From: an uncultured Verrucomicrobiota bacterium
GTDB lineage: Bacteria; Verrucomicrobiota; Verrucomicrobiia; Verrucomicrobiales; Verrucomicrobiaceae
Assembly: GCA_903960845.1 (NCBI GenBank)
Contig: CAJCCF010000428.1
Location: forward strand, 1-35,456
Length of the DNA: 35,456 bases
Direction: 5' to 3'
Part shown: in pieces, positions 27,470-34,392 of the stretch
Layout of the letters: each line of letters begins with the position of its first letter
Numbering within the stretch: the stretch's first letter is position 1
Translations under genes and position numbers: made by a program
The notes under the pieces: model-generated
The model's database searches: none
What the model saw: the letters and a program-made list of their open reading frames with translations, nothing else
Told to the model about the DNA's origin: nothing

Positions 27470-27927
27470 CCTCGCGCGGGAAGTGGCTGCTCATCTCCGC
27501 GGTCTTCTCCGCCGTGCTGGCGGGCGGGACAGCGTGGTTTGTCACGGACTGGGTTTTGCATCGCCATGGCGAAAGTCATGCGCATGATCAAACGGAGCCG
27601 GATTTCCATGCGTGGATGCATGAGCATCTCGACATCACGCCAGAGCAGCATGAGATTCTGGAGCCGATCGAAGCCGAGTTTGAGCAGCAGCGCGTCAGGC
27701 TGCGTGGTGAAATCCGTGCCGCAGGTCTTGAAGTGGCTGCGGCGATTGGTGAAGCCACGGTGAACGATGCGCGCCTGAAGTCGGCCCTGGAACGGCTGAA
27801 CAAATCCCAGGGCGATCTGCAACGCATGACGCTGGAGCATTTTTTTGCCATGAAACGCCACCTGCGACCCGCGCAGGCGAAACGACTGCTGGAGTGGACG
27901 CATGACAGCCTTGCCCGCGAGCCTTGA
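27466..27927 (+). CDS. CnrX-like periplasmic metal sensor
   Basis: A 153-residue membrane-anchored periplasmic four-helix protein. The anchor is at about 7-26; a His-rich linker follows (LHRHGESHAH). By memory of CnrX from Cupriavidus metallidurans, the metal ligands are His42, His46, Glu63, His119 and Met123. Here His48, His52, Glu69, His125 and Met129 sit at identical spacings (4, 17, 56, 4), inside related sequence (FHAWMHEHLDITPEQ; LEHFFAMK). Binding of Co or Ni would release the anti-sigma. The gene overlaps both neighbours: 4 bases with the anti-sigma gene and 26 bases with the sigma gene. Confidence 0.88.
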   Translation: MTSRGKWLLISAVFSAVLAGGTAWFVTDWVLHRHGESHAHDQTEPDFHAWMHEHLDITPEQHEILEPIEAEFEQQRVRLRGEIRAAGLEVAAAIGEATVNDARLKSALERLNKSQGDLQRMTLEHFFAMKRHLRPAQAKRLLEWTHDSLAREP

Positions 27928-28513
27928 ACTCCACATCGTGGAGACAGAAGCTGCGCCGCACGAGAGTGTGGAACAGCAGAAAGTCCGCGCCGCGCAGGCG
28001 GGGGACATGGCGGCGTTTGAATGGATCGTGCAGCAGCATGAAGAGCGGCTCTTCGGCTTCTGCCGCCGATGGCTGAATTGCACGGAGGATGCGCGTGAAG
28101 TCTGCCAGGACGCTTTTGTGCAGGCTTGGCAGGCGCTGCCGGAATTTGAAGGCCGGGCGAAACTCTCGACGTGGTTGTATCAGATCGCCCTGAACCTGTG
28201 CCGGGACCGCTCCAAGACACGCGCAACACGTCAGCGTCAGAGCACCATCGCCCTTGATAATGTGCAGCATTCCCCCGAATGCCCGAAACAAGGCCCTGCG
28301 GCAAACGCCGAATGGCAGAGCGAGATGCAGAAGCTGGAACGCGGCCTGACTGTGCTGCCGGAGAAACTTCGCGCCGCCCTGATGCTCACCACGATGGAAG
28401 GCCTGAGCCACGAAGAGTGCGCCGATGTGCTGAACTGTTCCGTGCGCGGCGTCGAGGGCCGACTCTACCGCGCGCGGCAGATGCTGATGCAGTGGTGGGA
28501 TGAAGAACGCTGA
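27902..28513 (+). CDS. ECF sigma factor, CnrH-like by context
   Basis: A 203-residue sigma-70 family ECF factor. Region 2 includes FEWIVQQHEERLFGFCRRWLN, then AREVCQDAFVQAWQALPEFEG and the region 2.3-2.4 segment STWLYQIALNLCRDRSK. Region 4 has LPEKLRAALMLTTMEGLSHEECADVLNCSVRGVEGRLYRARQML, a clear helix-turn-helix. The ATG at 27902 gives a 26-base overlap with the CnrX-like gene, unusually long but plausible for coupling; the first internal Met (near 28007) would cut into region 2. It probably controls this metal locus, released by the anti-sigma upon metal binding. Confidence 0.92.
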   Translation: MTALPASLELHIVETEAAPHESVEQQKVRAAQAGDMAAFEWIVQQHEERLFGFCRRWLNCTEDAREVCQDAFVQAWQALPEFEGRAKLSTWLYQIALNLCRDRSKTRATRQRQSTIALDNVQHSPECPKQGPAANAEWQSEMQKLERGLTVLPEKLRAALMLTTMEGLSHEECADVLNCSVRGVEGRLYRARQMLMQWWDEER

Positions 28514-28573
28514 ACTCTTTTATGGGGTCGGGCTCAGGAGGTCGTCTGAAGAACGGACAAGCTCCCCTTTTTG

Positions 28574-30643
28574 ATGAACTCCCGACACTTTTCCCTGCTG
28601 GCGCTGGTCTTGACCCCGGCGCTTTATGCTCAGCAACCGCCGACCACCACGAACTCGAAACCTGAGGTGCTTCCCGAGATCGTGATCGAGGGGAAGGCCG
28701 ATGATCTGCTGGGGAAAACGGATGCAGCATCCAAGGGACATGCGTCGCAGGCGGACTTCCTGGCGCGGCCGCTGCTGCGGCGCGGGGAGATCGTGGAGGC
28801 GATCCCGGGGATGATCGCCACGCAGCATGCCGGCGGGGGCAAGGCGAACCAGTATTTCCTGCGCGGCTTCAATCTGGATCATGGCACCGACTTTGCCATG
28901 AGTCTGGAAGGGATGCCGCTGAACATGCGGACGCATGCCCACGGTCAGGGCTACACGGATCTGAATCCGCTGATTCCTGAGCTGGTGGAGTCGCTGGATT
29001 ATGCCAAGGGCACCTACACCGCCGCGAATGGTGACCTGTCCACGGCCGGCAGTGCGGACTTTCTGATGTGGGATCTGTTGCCGCAAAATCTGGTGAAGAC
29101 GGAGTTCGGCCAATTCAATTACTACCGCGCGCTGGTGGCGGGCACGCAGCGCCTGCCCTCGGATTTGGAAAGAGGCGTGCAGCAGGGCCTGACGTATGCG
29201 CTGGAGTACAATTATTACGACGGCCCGTGGACTCAGCCGGAAGAGTATAGCCGCTGGAATGGCCTGCTGCGCTGGTTCAAGACGGACGATGACAGCAAGC
29301 TCTCGGTCACGTTCATGGGCTATCGCGGCTCGTGGACCAGCACGGATCAGATTCCTTCGGCGCTGGTCAATGCAGGCACGCTGGGCCGCTATGATTCACT
29401 GGATCCGACCGCCGGCGGTGAAAGTGAGCGCTACAGCCTGAACATCGCCTTTGAGCACCGGGATGATGACGTGGCGACGCGTGCGAACCTGTTCGGCATT
29501 TACTACCTGCTCGATATCTACTCAAACTTCACTTATCAACTGAATCCAGGACTGCCCACGGGTGACCAGTTTCAGCAGGCCGAGCAGCGCTGGGTGCTCG
29601 GCGGCAATGTTTCACGCACTTGGGAGAAGCGCGAGCTGATGGGCATTGAGTCAGACCTCACGTTTGGTTTGCAGACACGCTCGGATTTGATTGGTGGCAT
29701 CGGCCTCTGGCAGACACAGCAGCGGCACCGTCACGCGATGATCCGTCAGGATGACATCATGGAGTCCAGTGCCGGTCTGTATGGTGAGGCGGTCACACGC
29801 TGGGCACCGTGGTTCAGGACCGTGATCGGGCTGCGTGGTGACCTGTATTATTTCGATCCGGTGAAGAGCACCGTCGCCGGACTGGATGCCGAAACGGCTG
29901 GGATAGTGAGTCCGAAGTTCAGCGCCATCTTTGGCCCCTGGAAGAAGAACGAGTTGTATCTGAACTTCGGCACCGGTTTTCACAGCAATGATGCGCGCGG
30001 AGTGACCGCAGGCGTGAACTCTGCCGATGCCCTGGTGCGCACCATGGGCGGTGAAATCGGTCTGCGGACCCAGGCCATCCGGGACATGACCACGACGCTG
30101 GCCCTGTTCTGGCTGCAGAGTGACAGCGAGCTCGTCTATGCGGGCGATTCGGGCACCAACAAGCCGGGCGACGGATCGGAGCGTTACGGCATCGAAATCG
30201 CCAACTACTGGCGGCCCAAAACCTGGTTCACTGCGGATGCGGAGCTGGCGCTGACGCATGCCCGGTTCATGACGGCACCGGCCGGCGCCAACCACATTCC
30301 AAACAGCATCCCCATCATGTTCAGCGGCGGTTTCAATCTCGGCGCCCAGGGCAATGCGCCAGGATGGTTTGCCGGCTCGCGCCTGCGCATGTTCGCCAAC
30401 AGTCCGCTGGAGGCGACGGATACCTATCGCGGCCGCGATAGTGTCCAGGTGAATGCCACGGCGGGTCGCCGGTGGAAGAATTGGGAAGTCGCGCTGGACT
30501 GCATGAACCTCCTCAACCGCAACGACAACGACATCTCCTATTATTACCAAAGCCAGGCCCCCGGTCGGCCGGCGGCGAATGACACGCACGTCCATGCGGT
30601 CGAACCGCGCATGTTTCGAATGCGCGTGACTTACCGGTTTTAA
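28574..30643 (+). CDS. TonB-dependent outer membrane receptor
   Basis: A 689-residue receptor. Signal peptide is MNSRHFSLLALVLTPALYA. A plug domain follows, with a possible TonB-box region around LPEIVIEGKAD and the core YFLRGFNLDHGTDFAMSLEG. The His-containing segment MRTHAHGQGYTDL lies in the plug. The rest forms a 22-strand barrel, ending in RMRVTYRF with the terminal aromatic typical of barrel proteins. A TTG at 28571 is upstream of the ATG; I prefer the ATG at 28574. The sigma gene ends 60 bases earlier. The ligand cannot be read from sequence; position after a metal-sensing module suggests metal or metallophore. Confidence 0.9.
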   Translation: MNSRHFSLLALVLTPALYAQQPPTTTNSKPEVLPEIVIEGKADDLLGKTDAASKGHASQADFLARPLLRRGEIVEAIPGMIATQHAGGGKANQYFLRGFNLDHGTDFAMSLEGMPLNMRTHAHGQGYTDLNPLIPELVESLDYAKGTYTAANGDLSTAGSADFLMWDLLPQNLVKTEFGQFNYYRALVAGTQRLPSDLERGVQQGLTYALEYNYYDGPWTQPEEYSRWNGLLRWFKTDDDSKLSVTFMGYRGSWTSTDQIPSALVNAGTLGRYDSLDPTAGGESERYSLNIAFEHRDDDVATRANLFGIYYLLDIYSNFTYQLNPGLPTGDQFQQAEQRWVLGGNVSRTWEKRELMGIESDLTFGLQTRSDLIGGIGLWQTQQRHRHAMIRQDDIMESSAGLYGEAVTRWAPWFRTVIGLRGDLYYFDPVKSTVAGLDAETAGIVSPKFSAIFGPWKKNELYLNFGTGFHSNDARGVTAGVNSADALVRTMGGEIGLRTQAIRDMTTTLALFWLQSDSELVYAGDSGTNKPGDGSERYGIEIANYWRPKTWFTADAELALTHARFMTAPAGANHIPNSIPIMFSGGFNLGAQGNAPGWFAGSRLRMFANSPLEATDTYRGRDSVQVNATAGRRWKNWEVALDCMNLLNRNDNDISYYYQSQAPGRPAANDTHVHAVEPRMFRMRVTYRF

Positions 30644-30667
30644 CCTGAGCCTATTTTGCGCAGTGTG

Positions 30668-30721
30668 ACGCGGTTTTTGTTAGGCTTGAGAGTTTTAAGA
30701 CATTGCGGAGTCTAACCGCGT
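30668..30721. repeat. 8-bp inverted repeat in gap before lipoprotein gene
   Basis: ACGCGGTT at 30668-30675 and AACCGCGT at 30714-30721 are perfect complements, 38 bp apart. The gap between the receptor and the lipoprotein genes (30644-30765) is relatively AT-rich and has no gene. It may hold a weak terminator, a promoter or both; TTGAGA at 30686-30691 resembles a -35 box but the -10 partner is poor. Confidence 0.3.
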
Positions 30722-30765
30722 GCAAGCAGTTCATCTGCCACACAACACCCAACCAAAAATAGACC

Positions 30766-31089
30766 ATGAAAACGAAACTCATCCGCTCAGCCCTAATGAG
30801 TCTGTCGATCCTCGGCACGCTCGCCCTCGCTTCATGTCAAAACGGTGGTTCCGCGCCTCACGCGGCCGTTGCCTGCAGCAAATGCAAGACCGTTTGGGTC
30901 AAGCATCAACACAGCAACTACCCCGGGGGTGGTGCTTCCAAGGGACAATTCGTGACTCTCACATCCTCGGCTCACATGGCCTGTCCGGACTGCACGAACA
31001 AAGTTGAGTCAATGTTCAAGGGTTTGGATAAGACCACCCACACCTGCAAGTCCTGCGGCGGTTCACTCTTCCATTGCATGAAACACTAA
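30766..31089 (+). CDS. Lipoprotein with zinc-ribbon-like CxxC motifs
   Basis: A 107-residue putative lipoprotein. The lipobox is LASC at 21-24, so Cys24 would be lipidated. Three CxxC pairs follow: CSKC at 37-40, CPDC at 73-76 and CKSC at 94-97, and a further Cys104 plus several His (KHQHSN, FHCMKH). This is enough for one or two zinc-ribbon sites outside the cytoplasm. I do not recognise a named family. It has its own probable promoter region and a good terminator at 31108-31139, and sits just downstream of the metal locus; a metal-binding role is inferred. Confidence 0.75.
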   Translation: MKTKLIRSALMSLSILGTLALASCQNGGSAPHAAVACSKCKTVWVKHQHSNYPGGGASKGQFVTLTSSAHMACPDCTNKVESMFKGLDKTTHTCKSCGGSLFHCMKH

Positions 31090-31107
31090 CGTTGATTTGA
31101 GCAGCAG

Positions 31108-31150
31108 GAGCCGCCCGGTTCGTATGGACCGTGCGGCTCTTGGCGTTTTT
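31108..31150 (+). terminator. Rho-independent terminator of the lipoprotein gene
   Basis: GAGCCGC at 31108-31114 pairs with GCGGCTC at 31133-31139; an inner CGGT at 31116-31119 pairs with ACCG at 31128-31131, with one mismatch between the two stem segments. A T-rich tail with five consecutive T follows at about 31145-31149. The stem starts 18 bases after the lipoprotein stop. No gene is supported in the 224-bp gap up to 31313. Confidence 0.75.
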
Positions 31151-31313
31151 CGGCCGGGAGGCAGCGTTTTGGAGCATCCCACCGCGTTTCCATGGCCGAT
31201 GGCGTGTGTTTCCGGTAATCGGCGCGCTTTAAATGCGGGAGAAATCCGCCCTCAGGAGTGGAGATGAGATGCCGCTTGCCAAAAGAAGGTCTGCCCCCAT
31301 ATTCGCGCCCCCT

Positions 31314-31994
31314 ATGGACATTTTGATTGGCATACTCACGGTGGTCGAAGTTCTCGTCTGCCTCCTCATGATTCTTATCGTTCTCATGCAGCGCCCGCGG
31401 CAGGAAGGCCTCGGCGCGTCCTTTGGTGACGGCGCCATGACCCAGCTGGTGGGCGCGCAGACCACCAATGTGTTGCAAAAAGGCACCGTCTACCTGGCCG
31501 TGCTTCTTTTCGTCCTCACCATTTCCCTGGCCGTGCTCACGACCAAGCGCCAGGCGGGCAACACCAGCAAGAAAGTCTTCGCTGAGCCGCCTGCCCCCGC
31601 AGCTCCTGCCAAACCAGCGGCACCGGCTGTTGAAGTCAAGCCATCCACCGCTCCAGCCGCAACTCCGGCCATGAAAGAGCCCGGCGAGGCAAAGCCAGCT
31701 GCGCCAGCCGCCACAAAGCCCGCCGCACCAGCCGTGACTCCTGCTCCAGCCGCCGCAAAGTCAACTGCGCCAGCCGCTGCTGCCACACCGGCTCCGAAGC
31801 CTGTTGAAGCCCCGAAAGCTGCCGCACCAGCACCTGCGCCAGCCGTGAAACCTGCACCAGTTGCTCCAGCTCCTGCCGCTCCTGCCGCAGCCAAGACCCC
31901 CGTCACCGCTCCAGCGCCTGCCGCTCCAGCGCCTGCCGCTCCAGCGCCTGCCGCTCCAGCTGCAGCACAGCCTGCCGCTCCGACCAAACCCTGA
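31314..31994 (+). CDS. secG: Preprotein translocase subunit SecG with long Ala/Pro tail
   Basis: A 226-residue protein. The N-terminal 80 residues are SecG: two membrane helices (about 3-24 and 57-76) with the conserved loop LMQRPRQEGLGASFGDG. SecG assists SecYE in protein export. From about residue 88 to the end, some 135 residues consist mostly of Ala, Pro, Lys and Val, far longer than in other bacteria (usual total 75-110). DNA encoding the tail includes tandem 15-bp repeats. The upstream frame is open to 31233, but the ATG at 31314 begins the canonical SecG sequence. Confidence 0.9.
   Translation: MDILIGILTVVEVLVCLLMILIVLMQRPRQEGLGASFGDGAMTQLVGAQTTNVLQKGTVYLAVLLFVLTISLAVLTTKRQAGNTSKKVFAEPPAPAAPAKPAAPAVEVKPSTAPAATPAMKEPGEAKPAAPAATKPAAPAVTPAPAAAKSTAPAAAATPAPKPVEAPKAAAPAPAPAVKPAPVAPAPAAPAAAKTPVTAPAPAAPAPAAPAPAAPAAAQPAAPTKP
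31908..31952. repeat. Three perfect 15-bp tandem repeats in the secG tail
   Basis: GCTCCAGCGCCTGCC occurs three times in succession at 31908-31922, 31923-31937 and 31938-31952, encoding APAPA pentapeptides in the secG frame. A degenerate fourth unit follows. The repeat is a likely slippage site and the number of units may differ among strains. Confidence 0.9.
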
Positions 31995-32041
31995 TCAATC
32001 CAGGCTATAGACGTTTACCACTTTCTGCATAGCCTCCAGTC

Positions 32042-32875
32042 ATGAAAGGCGGCAAATCAATCATCCGGTCGGCTCACTGCCTGAAGACCCTTGTTTGGTT
32101 GCTGATCTTCCTCATCGGGGGAAGGCTGGTGGCGATCGACACCATTCGTTGTCAGCTCGCAGACGGTTTTGATTTCCCGGTCGGAAAGCCCAACGGCGAC
32201 AACTATTACAAGTTCCGCGGCTACCATGCGAATGGCCACATGGGCGAAGACTGGAACGGGCGCGGTGGTGGCGACAGCGATTTGGGGGCTCCCATTTATG
32301 CCACGGCGCGCGGTGTCGTGGTCATCTCCGAAAACATCGGGGCGGGCTGGGGAAACTGCATCGTGGTCAGGCACGCCTATCGTGATGAGACGGGCAAGAT
32401 CGCCATGGTGGACAGCCAATACGGACACCTGCATCAGCGCATTGGCCGGGTCGGGCAGATCGTTGAAAAAGGCCAGCTCATCGGGGCGATGGGCAGTAAC
32501 AACGGCATGTATGCTGTCCATCTGCACTTCGAGATGCGCAAGAATCTCCACATCGGCATGAACCGGAGCCAGTTTGCCCGCGACGACACGAACTACTACA
32601 GCCCCACGGCCTTCATCAACAAGCATCGCGTCCTGCAAAGCAGTCCTCAAAAATACCCGATTCCGACCGGGCTCTTTGCCCCTTACGGCCGCTCCCTTGC
32701 GGATGCCCGTATCGACACCGGAAATGCCGTGCAGGTGCCGGTGCTGCCCTCCATCAAGCCGGACTCCGCATTGCCTGCGGCAGGCCCGGCTGATGATGAC
32801 GAGGACTTCTGGTCCAAGCTCCGTGCGCGCTTGAAGCAGGGCAAGGTCATCGACGGCAACCAGCCCCAGCAGTAA
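32042..32875 (+). CDS. M23-family (LytM) metallopeptidase
   Basis: A 277-residue exported protein with an N-terminal hydrophobic segment at about 15-31, which is an anchor or signal peptide. The LytM domain (about 60-190) has the zinc motif H-x3-D in GHMGEDW (His66, Asp70) and HLHFE (His160, His162), plus the catalytic-site histidine in YGHLH (His129 or His131). Such enzymes cut peptidoglycan cross-bridges, or activate amidases when residues are missing; here the zinc ligands appear complete. The C-terminal 80 residues are low in motifs and end in a charged stretch. It starts 47 bases after secG and is probably under its own control. Confidence 0.85.
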   Translation: MKGGKSIIRSAHCLKTLVWLLIFLIGGRLVAIDTIRCQLADGFDFPVGKPNGDNYYKFRGYHANGHMGEDWNGRGGGDSDLGAPIYATARGVVVISENIGAGWGNCIVVRHAYRDETGKIAMVDSQYGHLHQRIGRVGQIVEKGQLIGAMGSNNGMYAVHLHFEMRKNLHIGMNRSQFARDDTNYYSPTAFINKHRVLQSSPQKYPIPTGLFAPYGRSLADARIDTGNAVQVPVLPSIKPDSALPAAGPADDDEDFWSKLRARLKQGKVIDGNQPQQ

Positions 32876-32884
32876 GGTCTGTCC

Positions 32885-33562
32885 TCACTTCGCGAGGTGT
32901 TCCCAGATCCCGGCCTGCGACTCGCGTGCCTTGCGTGCCAGGGTGCTGAGTTCCACCACATAGGTCGGCAGATCACGCTTATCATCAGGCAGGTCGGTGG
33001 GGATCCCATGAACCCAGGCAAAGCCTTTGCTGATCAGAAGATCCGCCAGATACACGGGGCCTTCGGGCAGGTGAACTTTGATGATCGCGTAGTAGCGCAC
33101 GGTGTTGGGCACACGCTCCCATTTGGTCAGCACGTCGAAAGGCCGCTCCTTCAGCAACTGCGCCACATAGGCCGCCGCCTCATTGCCCGTCTCAAGGATC
33201 ACCTTGTCCGCCGCCTTGCCGAAATAGCGCCCCTGCTCGGCCACCAGTTGCGGATGATTCATCGTCGTCTCCAGGGCGTCCGCAAAATACAGCACAAAAA
33301 TGTGCTCCTCGTTGCCATAGCGGATGCGCAGCGTGTCTCCCTCATTCGCGCGGCTCTCCACCAGCGCAGGGGAGGGCAAAATCTGAAAGTGCTCCACCGA
33401 GTCCTTTGGTGCGGTGCCGGCAGCGGGGGTTGATTTTCCATGTGCACCGGCAGCAGACACCGCCTTCGACTGGTTCTCCCGCAGCAGGATACCACCCAGA
33501 ACGATCACCAGCACAAGCGCGGCAGTGATCGAGAGATTGAGCATGACAGTTCGGAAGGACAT
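32885..33562 (-). CDS. Membrane-anchored thermonuclease (SNase)-like protein
   Basis: A 225-residue protein with an N-terminal membrane helix at about 9-27 and a low-complexity linker. The rest resembles the staphylococcal nuclease OB fold: NEGDTLRIRYGNEEHIFVLYFADALE, then GRYFGKAADKVILETG, and ending with the usual SNase pattern ARKARESQAGIWEHL. The catalytic arginines of nucleases are not securely seen, so activity is uncertain. The ATG at 33562 is preferred to an upstream TTG. It converges on the M23 gene with a 9-base gap and is divergent from pyrE. Confidence 0.7.
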   Translation of the reverse strand: MSFRTVMLNLSITAALVLVIVLGGILLRENQSKAVSAAGAHGKSTPAAGTAPKDSVEHFQILPSPALVESRANEGDTLRIRYGNEEHIFVLYFADALETTMNHPQLVAEQGRYFGKAADKVILETGNEAAAYVAQLLKERPFDVLTKWERVPNTVRYYAIIKVHLPEGPVYLADLLISKGFAWVHGIPTDLPDDKRDLPTYVVELSTLARKARESQAGIWEHLAK

Positions 33563-33677
33563 AGGCGGCAAAGGGGGCTGACTGTCCCGGAATCTGAGCT
33601 TTGCTCAAGTCCTGATCCTGACGCACTTGTCGAAAGCCTCTCCTTGCGTCCACGCCGGCTTCCGCTAAAGCCAGAGC

Positions 33678-34250
33678 ATGTCCCTCGAATCCGACCGCGC
33701 CGAACTCGCCCAGATCCTCCGTGCCAAATCTGTCAAGACTGGCAAATTCACCCTCGCCTCGGGCAAAGAGAGCGATCTCTATGTCGACTGCCGCGTCACC
33801 ACTCTGGATGCCCGCGGTGCCGTTCTTGTGGGGCGCGTTCTGCTTGACCTGTTGCGGAAGGAGGAAGCCGCCCGCGGCCTGAATATCGGGTCACTCGGCG
33901 GTCTGACCATGGGGGCAGATCCCATCACCCTCGCCGTGGCGATCAGTTCCAGTCTCGCTGGTGAGGCCACGCCCGTGCAGGCCTTTGTTGTCCGGAAAGA
34001 ACCCAAGGGCCATGGCCGGGGCAAACGCATTGAGGGAAATTTCACTCCCGGCCAGCCAGTGGTGGTCGTCGATGACGTCATCACCACAGGTGACTCCACC
34101 CTGAAGGCCATCCAGGCCATCGAGGAGGAAGGCGGCAAGGTCGCCTTTGCTCTCATTCTGGTCGACCGCCAGGAAGGCGGCCGCGAAAACATCGAAAGCA
34201 AAGGCTACCCCGTCGTCGCCGCTTACACGCGGGCTGAATTGGTGGGGTGA
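33678..34250 (+). CDS. pyrE: Orotate phosphoribosyltransferase
   Basis: A 190-residue type I phosphoribosyltransferase of pyrimidine synthesis, which joins orotate to PRPP to give OMP. The PRPP motif VVVVDDVITTGDST lies at about 128-141. The catalytic-loop region RKEPKGHGRGKRIEG lies at about 106-120, and the N-terminal FTLASGKESDLYVDCR is the usual orotate-binding segment. Length is normal. It starts 115 bases from the divergent nuclease-like gene; dnaE follows after 142 bases with no gene between. Confidence 0.94.
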   Translation: MSLESDRAELAQILRAKSVKTGKFTLASGKESDLYVDCRVTTLDARGAVLVGRVLLDLLRKEEAARGLNIGSLGGLTMGADPITLAVAISSSLAGEATPVQAFVVRKEPKGHGRGKRIEGNFTPGQPVVVVDDVITTGDSTLKAIQAIEEEGGKVAFALILVDRQEGGRENIESKGYPVVAAYTRAELVG

Positions 34251-34392
34251 CCGACGCCGAAAAATCGCTGGAGATTCCGCGTAATCCGGAGGGTCGCCCG
34301 GCCCGTCCCGGTGCCTTCATGAACCCGATTTGAATGGTGGGGGTGACACGGTCTTGCTCCGACCTGACAACCGTCTACTCTGAGCCTCCCCA

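Noticed and set aside
31233..31313. N-terminal extension of SecG
   Set aside because: The first 27 codons are not protein-like; the conserved sequence begins at the ATG at 31314.
31593..31991. Repetitive GCTCCAGC-type sequence considered as a CRISPR or intergenic repeat
   Set aside because: It is low-complexity coding sequence for the Ala/Pro tail of SecG, with no spacers.
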